64,000 nt of DNA from Butyrivibrio fibrisolvens (GCF_023206215.1 NZ_CP065800.1:2542001-2606000), one strand, 5' to 3'; counted from the stretch's first letter, positions 15,387 through 25,010 are shown. Notes: generated from the letters alone by a model not told the origin. Numbers and translations are program-made.

Positions 15387-17972
15387 TTGGCTAAAGATTG
15401 GGTATGCATAATAAAGCTGTTAAATATAATTGCTATTTGTATATGTACTGTGATTTTAGTAACATGCCTTGGCGTAATAATTGCTATGGATGATGCTGGG
15501 ATTATGTATGCTTCAGGAAACACTCTTAAGACAATTCTTATGGATCAGGCTGCTTACGACAATGCAGTGTGGGCTTTAGCCGCCCGTGATCAGGACTTTA
15601 ATGCCCAGTTCATGGAAGATAATGGATGTAATATCGCAGTAATAGAAGGTGATTTTGACAGTATCAGGTCGCTTGATCTAAATGATGATAATACATTTGT
15701 TTTCAAGAATTTCGATGGTGAGCTTCCTGCTGAGTATTATACAGTAAGTGTATATGTGTCAGATTATACTGATTTCTCTCTTTCTGAAAATATGTTTGAT
15801 TTCTTATTCAGAGAAAATAATCTTATCAATGATTATTATGGATATGAATCTGAGATCAAGGATATAAAGGGAATAGGCTATGACATGCTTGGACAAAAGG
15901 CCTATGTCTGGGACGGCGAGAAATTTTATCTTCTGAGCGAAGCTTCATATAGCTATACCATGTCAGATGAGGGTGGAACCTACAATACGACTAATATCTA
16001 TGATCGCATCTGGGCAAGTCAGGTTCCGGAAGAGGTAGAAGATCACTCATATGTTGCAGCAGAAGAGACAGATGAAGGTACAGATGAAAAGCAGCAGGAT
16101 ACAGCAGAAGAGTCTGAAATAGACGAGACAGATAATACTACAGATGAAGAGGCTACAGCCGAAGACGCTACAGATAATGAAGAAAATCTTCCTGCAGAGA
16201 CAATCAATACAGCACAGACACCTGCAGCAGGATCTGTTACAAGCGGAAACATCCTTTATATTGACGGCAAGCCATATTCTTCACTTGGAAGTGATGACAG
16301 CGAGTACGTGCTTGAACTAAACGGTTATACTTCATCAGGAGTTCTGGCACTTTCAAATGTTGCGGATCTTACTGATCTTCATGACCAGCTCAAGAACTCA
16401 GATATAGAGACATGTACTCTCGATTCAGTATCAACTGTTTATGCAGAAAAATTTGATTCAAACTATGATCTTTATACTGTGATAAGTTTCCCAAGAGACA
16501 TACAGACCGCCGGCAGCTTTTTTGTTCAGGCTTCATATTATTTAGAAATCATACCGGTTCTTCATATCCTGCTCCCAGTGGCTTGTGTTGTAGCAGCTCT
16601 TGTTCTTCTCGTATTAGTAATAGTATTGATAGTCAGAGCAGGTCAGTATGAAAATAAGGGCTCACTTAATACTGATATCCTTGCAAGTTTCCCTATGGAA
16701 GTGACTTTTGCCCTTACATGTGTTGCAGAGTGCATACCGGGAATCCTCATGGGCTATGCATATGAAACCCAGATCCCTGAAAATGCTGGTGCGTATTTTA
16801 TCATAGTTCTTGGAGCAATAATTGCTGTCATTATAGGAACCCTGTGGTTTGAAAGCGTAGTAATAAACTTTAAGTCAGGCCATTTTTATAGAAATACCCT
16901 TTGCTACAAGATCATCATGTGGATCGGCAAGATCCTTGGACGCATAAAAGACAAAGTAGTAGCGGTTTTAAGAACTGTTAAGTGGGGCTACAGGATAATT
17001 GGTATCAGTGCTGTTATAGTGATCTTAGAATTCCTGGGCATGGTAACCATCGATGACATGGACTCCATTATCTTTTTATGGTTCATTGAGAAGATAATTC
17101 TTGCACTTGTACTTGTCAAAGTTCTTCTTGATTATGGCAAGGTCAAAAAAGCAGCTGTAGAAATGGCATCAGGCAATATGGACGTATCAGTTAATACTGA
17201 AGGCATGTTCATAGATTTTGAAGAGCATGGCGAGGCCCTTAATGAAATTGCAAGCGGTCTTAATAATGCAATAAGTGAGCGCATGAAGAGTGAGAGAATG
17301 AAGACAGAACTTATTACTAACGTATCTCACGACATCAAGACACCACTTACCTCTGTTATCAATTATGTAGATCTGCTTCAAAAAGAAGACTTTGAAAACG
17401 AGACAGCCAAAGGCTACCTTGAAGTTCTGGACAGACAGGCTAAGAGACTTAAAAAGCTCATTGAAGACCTTATTGAAGCATCCAAGGCAGCTACTGGCAG
17501 CATCAAGTTTAATATCGAAAATGTAAATGCAAGAGTTCTTCTGAATCAGTCAATCGGTGAATTCGATGACCGTCTTACAGATAAGAACATCACAGTAGTT
17601 ACAGAAGTTCCGGAAAAAGATGTATATGTTAAAGCCGACAACAGATACCTTTTCAGAGTATTTGATAACCTTATGAGCAACATAGTCAAGTATTCTCAGG
17701 AAGGCACAAGAGCTTATGTTGAGCTCAAAGAAAAAGACGGTCGCGCCCAGTATACTTTTAAGAATATTTCCAGAGAAAAGCTGAATATTTCGGCAGATGA
17801 ACTTATGGAGAGATTTGTAAGAGGAGACCTTTCAAGAAATACTGAAGGTAATGGACTGGGACTTTCAATCGCAAGATCACTGACAGAATCCATGGGAGGC
17901 AAGATGGAGCTTACGGTTGATGGAGATCTGTTTAAGGTAGACGTATCCTTCCCGGAGGAAACCTGTGCATAG
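15387..17972 (+). CDS. Large membrane sensor histidine kinase, copy 2 (orphan, TTG start)
   Basis: An 861-residue paralog of the kinase at 7998 with the same layout: one N-terminal helix, an acidic ectodomain, about five helices, HAMP-like segment, HisKA with His648 in NVSHDIKTPL, and HATPase_c. The start is a TTG. Its translation (MAKDWVCIIKLLNIIAICIC) aligns without gaps to copy 1 down to the shared MDD/LDD at residue 34-36, so the TTG is well supported although no clear ribosome site is visible. The ectodomain has a longer Glu/Thr/Asp-rich insert near 215-275. No regulator gene is adjacent, so it may signal through the regulator at 7197. It is divergent from DUF2975 copy A. Confidence 0.9.
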   Translation: MAKDWVCIIKLLNIIAICICTVILVTCLGVIIAMDDAGIMYASGNTLKTILMDQAAYDNAVWALAARDQDFNAQFMEDNGCNIAVIEGDFDSIRSLDLNDDNTFVFKNFDGELPAEYYTVSVYVSDYTDFSLSENMFDFLFRENNLINDYYGYESEIKDIKGIGYDMLGQKAYVWDGEKFYLLSEASYSYTMSDEGGTYNTTNIYDRIWASQVPEEVEDHSYVAAEETDEGTDEKQQDTAEESEIDETDNTTDEEATAEDATDNEENLPAETINTAQTPAAGSVTSGNILYIDGKPYSSLGSDDSEYVLELNGYTSSGVLALSNVADLTDLHDQLKNSDIETCTLDSVSTVYAEKFDSNYDLYTVISFPRDIQTAGSFFVQASYYLEIIPVLHILLPVACVVAALVLLVLVIVLIVRAGQYENKGSLNTDILASFPMEVTFALTCVAECIPGILMGYAYETQIPENAGAYFIIVLGAIIAVIIGTLWFESVVINFKSGHFYRNTLCYKIIMWIGKILGRIKDKVVAVLRTVKWGYRIIGISAVIVILEFLGMVTIDDMDSIIFLWFIEKIILALVLVKVLLDYGKVKKAAVEMASGNMDVSVNTEGMFIDFEEHGEALNEIASGLNNAISERMKSERMKTELITNVSHDIKTPLTSVINYVDLLQKEDFENETAKGYLEVLDRQAKRLKKLIEDLIEASKAATGSIKFNIENVNARVLLNQSIGEFDDRLTDKNITVVTEVPEKDVYVKADNRYLFRVFDNLMSNIVKYSQEGTRAYVELKEKDGRAQYTFKNISREKLNISADELMERFVRGDLSRNTEGNGLGLSIARSLTESMGGKMELTVDGDLFKVDVSFPEETCA

Positions 17973-18043
17973 AAGTGCATCCCCAAATATATCCATGTTA
18001 AAACATGTTTATATATAAGACAATTAAGATTGGAGACAGAATT

Positions 18044-18616
18044 ATGAAGAAAAAATTAGTAGCAGTTATTTTATCAGCGGTAGTATGTTTTTCTATTGTT
18101 GGATGTTCAAAGACAGGTAACGATGGCGCAAGTGATGCTGATAATATAGAGGTAGTATCAGATGATCAGGTCGAAGATCAGGTTGATGACATTGGAAGTG
18201 AGCCTGTAACCTATAAATCTACAGATGAAAAGGCAGATACAACCCTGTCAAATGGAACTGTTGAGATTTCATTATTTGATAGTTACAAGGATATAGTAGA
18301 TAAGCTTGGCGAGTCTGATAAGGAAGACGAATTTGGCAATGTCGTTTATGATGATTTCACTATTCAGTTCTTTGGCGAAGGTGATGATAAAGAGATCAGC
18401 GGAATCTTCACATACAGCGAGGGTGTAGAAACAAACAAAGGAATCTCTGTAGGCGATTCTTATGACGATGTGATTGCAGCTTATGGTACACCATCCTTCG
18501 AGTCAGATGATGCTGGTTATACAACAGTTAACTACATAATCTCAGGATTCACACTTGGATTTACAGTCGATAATAACGTTGTAATATCTATATCTTTCAC
18601 AGCAGGAATGGGCTGA
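18044..18616 (+). CDS. Small secreted lipoprotein of unknown function
   Basis: A 190-residue protein. ATG 18044 follows TTGGAGACAG and opens a lipoprotein signal ending FSIVGC (Cys at 20). A short acidic Asp/Glu/Val linker leads to a beta-rich domain with two similar segments, SYKDIVDKLGES and SYDDVIAAYGTP, in the style of SmpA/BamE-like folds. It lies 71 bases after the orphan kinase, with no terminator between, so the two are probably one transcript. It could be an accessory ligand-binding partner of the kinase ectodomain; that is inference only. Confidence 0.75.
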   Translation: MKKKLVAVILSAVVCFSIVGCSKTGNDGASDADNIEVVSDDQVEDQVDDIGSEPVTYKSTDEKADTTLSNGTVEISLFDSYKDIVDKLGESDKEDEFGNVVYDDFTIQFFGEGDDKEISGIFTYSEGVETNKGISVGDSYDDVIAAYGTPSFESDDAGYTTVNYIISGFTLGFTVDNNVVISISFTAGMG

Positions 18617-18630
18617 GAAGAAAAAGAAAA

Positions 18631-18677
18631 AAGATGCTTATAGTTAGGTTTAAAGCTTAACTATAAGCATCTTTTTT
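18631..18677. terminator. Bidirectional intrinsic terminator
   Basis: AAGATGCTTATAGTTA and TAACTATAAGCATCTT pair perfectly around a short loop. An A run lies on one side and a T run on the other, so it can end both the lipoprotein transcript and the convergent chemoreceptor transcript. Confidence 0.88.
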
Positions 18678-18726
18678 AATTATTTGCTTATTACATATGA
18701 GAATGAGGTATAGGTAATGGCATATA

Positions 18727-20550
18727 TCACAGGTTCTTAAAGATACTTGTGCTGTGATTAAGGCTTTCCGTAACTTTGTTGTTCTCACTCATGGCGTTGT
18801 CGATGCCGTTGATCTCGCCAACGATCTCAGAGGAGTTAGCTGCTGACATACTGATGGCTTCTGTACTTTGCTTAACTGATTCTGTGATGGACTGTACTGA
18901 TTCGGACATTTTTTCCATGATGGAATTGAGGTTGTCAGCTTTGTCTGAGAACTTATTAAGCATGTCATCCATCATGATAGCAGTCTGTTCATACTTTTCA
19001 CCGGTTTCTACGAAAGCATCATAATCTGCGATTACTGTAGTATTAATGAAATCAATAACATCAAGGGCGTTGTCTGAAAGACTCTTAACTGCAGTTGTAA
19101 CTTCACTACTTATTACCTGAATGTTACCTGCTGTCTGGCGGCTGTTTTCGGCAAGTGCGCTGATTTCTTCTGCAACGACTGCAAATCCCTTACCAGCTTC
19201 ACCGGCTCTTGCAGCTTCAATTGATGCGTTAAGTGCAAGGAGATTGGTCTGGGATGCAATGTCCAGAATGACATTTGTAAGCTCATTGATCTGGGATACC
19301 TTTTCGCTATCTTTAACAGAAGTCTGAAGAACTTCGTTAAGTTCAGTGATTCTGGTGCCGGTATTTTCTTTTTTCTGAGTTGCAGTATCCTTGATATCAT
19401 CTGCTTCTTTCTTGATATTAACTGCTGTCTGAGCGCCTTGCGCGGCTTCGTTTCTGATATCGTCGGCTGCATCCTTAACTTCATCAAGTCTTCCGTTAAT
19501 CTGATCTGCAGTTGTAGATACTGTTTCCATACTTGCAGAAAGCTCTTCAAGGGCAGCCGAAGTATTAGTGATATTGTCACTGGCCTTTTGGATCTGCTCA
19601 GTCATTTTTTCTGAAGAAGATGAGAGAACTCCGGTTCCGTCTTTTACATCTCTTATTATTCCCTGAAGAGTGCTGATAAACTGGTTAAATCCATCTGTTA
19701 TTGACCAAAGCTCAGTCTTTGTTGTTGTCTGAATGCGGGATGTCAGGTCACCGTTTCCTGCATTGATGTTATCTATCATTGTGCCAACTTCATTGGAAAT
19801 AGCACTGATCTTACGGCTGATCCTTGTGATACTAAGAACAAGGCCTACAAGGATGCATACAACGATTGCGATTATACCAATGATAGCATTATTTAAGGAT
19901 TTGTTTAGAGTCAGCTGGAGGTAATCACCAAGACCGGCAGACAGCGAGGTTAGTGAAGTCTCTGCTACATCATACTGCTCATTCAGCGCTGTCATATTTG
20001 GATAATAAGTTGCTCCTACAACGGCGAATACACTTTCTACATCTCTGACCATACAGCTGTCCTTGATGGCATCTGCATCTGCAAGATATGCATTAAGTGC
20101 TCCTTCCAAAGCAGCATATCTTTCTTCTCCATCTGCAAACTGTGTCACCAACAGACTGGTACTGAGATATTCAGTAAGAGCCGGGATCTGCGCTTCTGCA
20201 GCTTCCATAGTATCTGCATATCCCTGCAAAGTTTCATCGTCAACACCTGCCATGCTTGAAGCACCTATCAGAGCACTAAGGCTTCCATCTATCTGCAAGG
20301 TACACTGACGAAGCTTACCTTCTGCAATAAGTGTATCTACTTCATTAGTGCTGGCCATAACCGCCGTAGATTTCATTGAATTCATTCCATTTATCATGAC
20401 GGCGATAACGACGATAACTGCTGCGAGGATCAAAACGTTTACAGCTAGGTTTTGAAATAGTATTGTCTGTAAGAAACCACCTTTTTTAGAGGCTGTTGGT
20501 GTAGCGGTAGAGCTTGCGAGAACTTCGTTTTCAGAATTATTATTCGCCAT
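18727..20550 (-). CDS. Methyl-accepting chemotaxis protein
   Basis: A 607-residue chemoreceptor. A cytoplasmic head of about 30 residues precedes a helix ([19 protein letters not shown]). A mainly helical ectodomain of about 165 residues (4HB-like) follows, then a second helix near 215-240, HAMP and the signalling coiled coil. The hairpin tip is intact ([27 protein letters not shown] in two parts around residue 435-460). There is no CheR-binding pentapeptide at the C-terminus. GGAGGTAT precedes the ATG. A SigD-like promoter 44 bases upstream fits the motility regulon. The ligand is unknown. Confidence 0.94.
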   Translation of the reverse strand: MANNNSENEVLASSTATPTASKKGGFLQTILFQNLAVNVLILAAVIVVIAVMINGMNSMKSTAVMASTNEVDTLIAEGKLRQCTLQIDGSLSALIGASSMAGVDDETLQGYADTMEAAEAQIPALTEYLSTSLLVTQFADGEERYAALEGALNAYLADADAIKDSCMVRDVESVFAVVGATYYPNMTALNEQYDVAETSLTSLSAGLGDYLQLTLNKSLNNAIIGIIAIVVCILVGLVLSITRISRKISAISNEVGTMIDNINAGNGDLTSRIQTTTKTELWSITDGFNQFISTLQGIIRDVKDGTGVLSSSSEKMTEQIQKASDNITNTSAALEELSASMETVSTTADQINGRLDEVKDAADDIRNEAAQGAQTAVNIKKEADDIKDTATQKKENTGTRITELNEVLQTSVKDSEKVSQINELTNVILDIASQTNLLALNASIEAARAGEAGKGFAVVAEEISALAENSRQTAGNIQVISSEVTTAVKSLSDNALDVIDFINTTVIADYDAFVETGEKYEQTAIMMDDMLNKFSDKADNLNSIMEKMSESVQSITESVKQSTEAISMSAANSSEIVGEINGIDNAMSENNKVTESLNHSTSIFKNL

Positions 20551-20593
20551 TTTTATACCTCCTCAGAAATTTGCTCATATACTGCTGATTAAT

Positions 20594-20621
20594 ATATCGG
20601 CATGTTTGAAAATAAAGATTA
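20594..20621 (-). promoter_or_regulatory. SigD/FliA-like promoter of the chemoreceptor gene
   Basis: On the minus strand TAAT (20618-20621), 16 bases, then GCCGATAT (20594-20601), ending 44 bases before the ATG. Spacing and boxes equal those at 10788-10815. Confidence 0.65.
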
Positions 20622-20773
20622 AATAATTAAAACTATTTATTAATTTATGCGTTTTGTCTAATAAAAAAGCCTACAGCTTAGATAACTATATATATTTCGG
20701 TAATTTATTAACGGAATTAAACGAAATTATTTGATAAAATGATAATCAATTTTTCTTTTAATTAATTTATAAA

Positions 20774-20825
20774 AGCTCATGAATTCAGCTCATGAATTCA
20801 GCTCATGAATTCAGCTCATGAATTT
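20774..20825. repeat. Four tandem copies of a 13-bp unit
   Basis: AGCTCATGAATTC is repeated four times without gaps; the last copy ends in T instead of C. It lies 27 bases before the DUF2975 copy B start. The 13-base period is not a multiple of three, and ATGs inside would give spurious starts such as 20805. Confidence 0.9.
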
Positions 20826-20852
20826 AGCTATTCTCCATGGAGGAATTCACAA

Positions 20853-21344
20853 ATGAATAAACAGAATAAAGAAAGCCTTATTACAAGTGTAAAGGTTACT
20901 AAGATCTTTATAATACTTGTGGCTATTGCTTCGGTGATAACTTGCATCGTCGGGCCGAAGATCGTCTCTTATGTGACGCTTGAATCAAACGAAGGAGTCT
21001 TTGAATCTCCCTGGCTTACAGGGTATCCGAGATTCTGGATCATCATTATAGGCGGATATATCTGCGCTATCATATTGTTTGTAATGCTATATCAGCTTTA
21101 CAGACTGGTTGTAAGGATAGATGGCGGAGAAGTATTTTCTGAACGTAATGTAAGATCACTCAAGATCATAAGTGATGTAGTACTGATGGCCTGCGTGCTT
21201 ACATTCATCATGGGCATTACCTGCGGCTTCTTTATTTTGCTTATCTGCGCAGCAGCAGCTTTTATGACAGCGATCATCAGAGTTGTCATGAACGCATTTA
21301 GTAAGGCAGTGGAAATGAAAGACGAACTGGATTATACGGTATAA
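20853..21344 (+). CDS. DUF2975 membrane protein, copy B
   Basis: A 163-residue, four-helix DUF2975 protein, the same length as copy A and closely similar throughout (for example the shared VMLYQLY.LV.RID.GEVFS.RNVRSLKIIS block). ATG 20853 has GGAGGAATTCACA upstream. An in-frame ATG at 20805 falls within the tandem repeats and is rejected. It begins a plus-strand three-gene operon whose next gene starts 11 bases later, the same spacing as in copy A. Function unknown. Confidence 0.88.
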   Translation: MNKQNKESLITSVKVTKIFIILVAIASVITCIVGPKIVSYVTLESNEGVFESPWLTGYPRFWIIIIGGYICAIILFVMLYQLYRLVVRIDGGEVFSERNVRSLKIISDVVLMACVLTFIMGITCGFFILLICAAAAFMTAIIRVVMNAFSKAVEMKDELDYTV

Positions 21345-21354
21345 GGAGAGAGCC

Positions 21355-21564
21355 ATGATAAGAGTGAATTTAGATGTAGTTATGGCTATGCGACATGTCG
21401 GCTCGGGTGATCTTGCTGACAGAGTTGATATAACTCCGGCCAATCTTTCAATTTTAAAAAATAATAAAGCTAAGGCAATTCGTTTCTCCACCCTTAACGC
21501 CCTTTGTAAGGAGCTTGGATGTCAACCAGGAGATATCCTTGAATATGTTGAGGATAAGGAGTAA
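21355..21564 (+). CDS. Small Cro/C1-type HTH regulator, copy B
   Basis: A 69-residue HTH protein. The residues from MIRVNLDVVMAMRHV to the C-terminus match copy A with only a few changes, such as G for S after MRHV, S for T in IRF(S/T)TLN, and a shorter tail. AAGGAGAGAGCC precedes the ATG. The near-identity of the recognition helix means that both copies probably bind the same operator. It lies between the DUF2975 and DUF4153 genes. Confidence 0.9.
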   Translation: MIRVNLDVVMAMRHVGSGDLADRVDITPANLSILKNNKAKAIRFSTLNALCKELGCQPGDILEYVEDKE

Positions 21565-21578
21565 CGATGGAGGTCGTT

Positions 21579-22907
21579 ATGAAGACAATATCAACATCAA
21601 ATGTATTTAAAATAGCAGCAATTATCAGTTATATAATTGGTTACATCTATTTGAAATTTGTTTTATGCCAGGATTTATTTGGAGTATATGGTCAAAGCGT
21701 ATGGATGCTTATCTTTGCAGTGTTGTTTATCTTATGGACAGAAAGTTTTGCATATCTTCTTGGTAATACCTATCAGAAACTCAAAGAAAACGGCAAATCA
21801 GTTGTAGAGCCGGTCATATTCATGATCTGTGTTTTACTGCAGTCAATAGCAGCCTGTGTTTATGGACTTCACAGAGACTGGGATATATATCAGCTTTTGA
21901 TATGGCACGGTACTATCATCTATTATGTAATGTGTCGTATGGGAATCCTTGCAGCAGGAAGAAGTGGTATCTTTTTTCTCACCGACTGTTTTACAGGAGC
22001 AGTAATGGTTCCTATTAGTAATTTTCTCCTTAGAGCCAGAAAGCTTTTCCATAAAGAAGGCAAACCTGAAGATGAAGAAAAAGATTTTTTGGCTCCTGAC
22101 GATGAAGAAGAAAAGCCTAAAAACAAAGATCTTGGTATAATAGCAGTCAGTGTTGTCGTAGCAATCATCGTTTGCGCTATAGCAATTTCACAGCTTGTCG
22201 GCGTATCTAAGACATTTGCAGGAATCAGCGAAGGATTTGTTGATTTTTGGGTAAATATTTTTTCTGCAGATAGTATAGCGGAATTTTTTGAAGAGACATT
22301 TCCTATAATCCTGTTATCAATTCCTTTTGGATGCTGGCTGTATGCTCTGGTAGCGGGATCTTTAACAAAAGAAGTTGTATCTGCAAAAGAACTTGAGGAA
22401 GAAACTGAAATCTTCCACACACTTCCTTCTTATTCTGCATATATAATCATTGGAAGTGTATGCGCATTGTATGGGATCTTTTTTATCAGTGCATTTATAG
22501 ACCTTTTAAACGGCAATATCGCAACAACAGCTCACGAAGCTTCAGAATATGCAGTTGGAAGCTTCTGGCAGCTTGTAAGAGTAGTAGTTCTTAACATGGC
22601 AATAATGGGTGCTTCATGTTTTGTGTCCAAAGAAGCATTGTGGACACAGAAGAAAACAAGGATCCTTGCAACTATACTGTTTGTATTTGCACTTGCATTT
22701 GCACTTCTTGCAGCATTCCAGCTTGGCGTATATATCGTTGGATATGGCTTTACACCTAGACGAATCCTCTCATCATGGGTTGTAGTCAACATTGTGGTAT
22801 GGTGCGTGCTCATACTTGTTAGACTTTATAAACAGATATCAGCTGCACAGATCGGAATCTTGTTCGCAGCAGCGACATTCTCAATTGTGGTATTGGGAAA
22901 CTTCTAA
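21579..22907 (+). CDS. DUF4153/DUF4173-like polytopic membrane protein, copy B
   Basis: A 442-residue membrane protein paralogous to copy A. It has the same blocks (LPSYSAYIIIGSVCALYGIFF, SFWQLVRVVVLNMAI, YGFTPRRILSSWVVV, SAAQIGILFAA). A charged loop near residues 165-185 (Glu/Asp/Lys-rich) is specific to this copy. ATG 21579 has GGAGG close upstream and aligns to the copy A start; ATG 21567 also has a plausible AAGGAG and would add four residues. It is followed by a terminator at 22963. Function unknown. Confidence 0.8.
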   Translation: MKTISTSNVFKIAAIISYIIGYIYLKFVLCQDLFGVYGQSVWMLIFAVLFILWTESFAYLLGNTYQKLKENGKSVVEPVIFMICVLLQSIAACVYGLHRDWDIYQLLIWHGTIIYYVMCRMGILAAGRSGIFFLTDCFTGAVMVPISNFLLRARKLFHKEGKPEDEEKDFLAPDDEEEKPKNKDLGIIAVSVVVAIIVCAIAISQLVGVSKTFAGISEGFVDFWVNIFSADSIAEFFEETFPIILLSIPFGCWLYALVAGSLTKEVVSAKELEEETEIFHTLPSYSAYIIIGSVCALYGIFFISAFIDLLNGNIATTAHEASEYAVGSFWQLVRVVVLNMAIMGASCFVSKEALWTQKKTRILATILFVFALAFALLAAFQLGVYIVGYGFTPRRILSSWVVVNIVVWCVLILVRLYKQISAAQIGILFAAATFSIVVLGNF

Positions 22908-22962
22908 GATATAGGCAGTTGAGATTGGCTGTCGAAGGCAGTTATAAATAGTTTTTCATATT

Positions 22963-23014
22963 GAGTCATAAATAGTACTAAAACCTATAGGGGAGTCTAT
23001 TTATGGCTCTTTTT
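22963..23014 (+). terminator. Intrinsic terminator of module B
   Basis: GAGTCATAAATAG (22963-22975) pairs with CTATTTATGGCTC with one G-T pair and is followed by TTTTTGC. It ends the DUF2975/HTH/DUF4153 operon. Confidence 0.8.
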
Positions 23015-23117
23015 GCAAAAATGCATTTCACCGCCGATTTGTGCATCTTACCAGTGCACGCATTGAATAGAGGCTGTGCCGGATATATAGTCGATTTATA
23101 AAACAGAAAGGCGGTCG

Positions 23118-23182
23118 GAGTTTGAAAATATAATATTTTCAAACTCATTAGTCACTCGTTTCACTCGCGACATGAGGTTAAA
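23118..23182 (+). repeat. Portable-RBS repeat, copy 2
   Basis: A hairpin GAGTTTGAAAATA/TATTTTCAAACTC (23118-23146) leads into ATTAGTCACTCG..CTCGCGACATGAGGTTAA, the block shared with copies at 1811 and 38023. It ends two bases before the hydrolase ATG at 23185 and supplies its GAGG ribosome site. Confidence 0.75.
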
Positions 23183-23184
23183 CA

Positions 23185-24546
23185 ATGGCAACTATTTTAT
23201 TACTTATCATACTTGTTATCGAAATCGGCTTTACAGTATCAGAGTTTTTAAGAAAACCCTTAAAGAAAGAATGGATCTCCAGAAGGCTCCTGCTGTGTAT
23301 TGCAGAAATGGCATTTTTGCTTCTTTTGCTCCTTCCTGGAACGGGATCATCCATAAGGTACAAGGGACTTGCTGGTCTTCTGGTTATAAGGCTTATAATT
23401 GCACTAATTTCATTTTTGGTGAGTCGTAAAAACGAAAAGCCTAAAAAGCGTGTTACAATAGTATTATCTTGTATAGGTGGAATTATCATTTTCGCAATGA
23501 GTATGCTTCCTGCATTTGTTATAAGGGATTATAACGGTAGGGAGACGACAGGAGAGTATGAATTTGCGCAGGCTCAGGCGATACTTATTGATGAAAACAG
23601 AGTAGAGACCTTTGAAGACGATGGTTCTTATCGTGAAGTTCCGGTTCATTTTTATTTTCCAAAGAACATAGATGATTTTAAGGAAGACAGCCTTCCTCTT
23701 GTAATATTCAGCCACGGCGCTTTTGGTTATTATCAGAGTAACAGCTCTACTTATATGGAGCTTGCAAGCCACGGATATGTTGTAGTAAGTCTTGACCACC
23801 CGTATCATTCTTTTTTCACAAAAGATTCTTCAGGTAAGACAATTACAGTTGATCCGGAGTTTTTTAATACAGCTCTTAATGTTGGCAGCAGCGATGTTCC
23901 GGAATCAGAAATCTATGACATTACATCTAAGTGGATGGATCTTCGCATTGCTGACATGAATTTTGTAATAGATGAACTTAAGGAAGCTGGAGATAGCGAA
24001 GCTTTGTCAGACGCATGGCTTTATGATGAGAAGGATAAAGGCATCATCGAATCTGTTATTGAAGCAACTGACTTTGATAAAATAGGTCTGATGGGACATT
24101 CACTTGGTGGTGCAACTGCTGTTACGGTGGGAAGAAGAGATGATATATCTGCAGTTATAGATATTGACGGAACGATGCTTGGCGAAGAGACAGGCGTAGA
24201 AAACGGCGTAGTTACGATAAATGATGAGCCTTATCGGGCACCTCTTCTTGCAATAGATAATGAGGAGCATCATAACAGCGAAATCGAGGCAGTACAGAAC
24301 TCGTATGCATATGCCAATAATGTTGTTTTGCAAAACGCGACCTGCGGATATGAAACGTACTTTAAGAACGCAGGACATATGAATTTTACAGATCTTCCGC
24401 TTATATCTCCATTCCTTGCAGATATGCTTGGCACAGGAAGTGTGGATGCGGGAGAGTGCATTGATACCATGAACGGCATCATCTTAAGATTCTATGACTG
24501 CTATCTAAAAAACGAAGGAGAATTCTCTGTAGAAGAGAGTTATTGA
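23185..24546 (+). CDS. Membrane-anchored alpha/beta hydrolase (PAF-acetylhydrolase/dienelactone hydrolase-like)
   Basis: A 453-residue protein. Three to four helices in the first 120 residues (ILLLIILVIEIGFTVSEF, LLCIAEMAFLLLLLLPG and two more) anchor an extracytoplasmic alpha/beta-hydrolase domain. FSHGAFG near 175 gives the oxyanion region. The nucleophile elbow is GHSLGG at about 305-310, an Asp follows in DIDGTML, and a His lies in NAGHMNF near 395. This matches the isoform II PAF-acetylhydrolase-like group. It should cleave an ester at the cell surface; the substrate is unknown. Its ribosome site comes from the repeat immediately upstream. It overlaps the next frame by four bases. Confidence 0.82.
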   Translation: MATILLLIILVIEIGFTVSEFLRKPLKKEWISRRLLLCIAEMAFLLLLLLPGTGSSIRYKGLAGLLVIRLIIALISFLVSRKNEKPKKRVTIVLSCIGGIIIFAMSMLPAFVIRDYNGRETTGEYEFAQAQAILIDENRVETFEDDGSYREVPVHFYFPKNIDDFKEDSLPLVIFSHGAFGYYQSNSSTYMELASHGYVVVSLDHPYHSFFTKDSSGKTITVDPEFFNTALNVGSSDVPESEIYDITSKWMDLRIADMNFVIDELKEAGDSEALSDAWLYDEKDKGIIESVIEATDFDKIGLMGHSLGGATAVTVGRRDDISAVIDIDGTMLGEETGVENGVVTINDEPYRAPLLAIDNEEHHNSEIEAVQNSYAYANNVVLQNATCGYETYFKNAGHMNFTDLPLISPFLADMLGTGSVDAGECIDTMNGIILRFYDCYLKNEGEFSVEESY

Positions 24547-24989
24547 TAATAGTGGAGATTAAGGTCAAAGAGATACTGAGCGAAGAAACTGAATATATTG
24601 AGATTGGATGCCACAGGCGCGATTCCAGGGTAGAAGAGATTATCCGTTTTGTTAAGCTCCATCAGGGCACTATTGAAGCTACAAAGCAGGAAAAACAGTA
24701 TCAGATCCCACTTTCTGAAATCTATTATATCGAAGCTGTGGATGACAAGACTTTCATTTATCTGTCTAAGAGCTGTTATGAATCTCATAAGCGCTTGTAT
24801 GAATTCGAAGAGTTTCTTGCAGATAGAAGCTTTGCCAGGATCTCTAAGTCGGTTGTTGTGAATCTTATGAAAATAACATCGATAAAACCGGCACTTAACG
24901 GAAGGTTCCTTTGTCAGCTTAAGAATAATGAAAACGTTATCATTTCAAGAAAATATGTGGCGGAGATTAAAGAAAGGCTTCGAGGATGA
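24543..24989 (+). CDS. LytTR DNA-binding regulator
   Basis: A 148-residue protein. Residues about 50-148 form a LytTR domain (IPLSEIYYIEAVDDKTFIYL, FARISKSVVVNLMKI, NVIISRKYVAEIKERL). There is no receiver domain, as in the stand-alone LytTR proteins paired with DUF3021. The start is TTG 24543 overlapping the preceding stop, or GTG 24552; no ATG is available early enough. The DUF3021 gene follows at 25150 after a hairpin. It probably controls its own locus and is restrained by the membrane partner, as known for LytTR regulatory systems. Confidence 0.88.
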   Translation: MIIVEIKVKEILSEETEYIEIGCHRRDSRVEEIIRFVKLHQGTIEATKQEKQYQIPLSEIYYIEAVDDKTFIYLSKSCYESHKRLYEFEEFLADRSFARISKSVVVNLMKITSIKPALNGRFLCQLKNNENVIISRKYVAEIKERLRG

Positions 24990-25010
24990 CATGGATTTAG
25001 GTTCTTGCGG

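Noticed and set aside
20805..20852. Upstream start for DUF2975 copy B
   Set aside because: The added residues come from the 13-bp tandem repeat. ATG 20853 has GGAGG and gives the same length as copy A.
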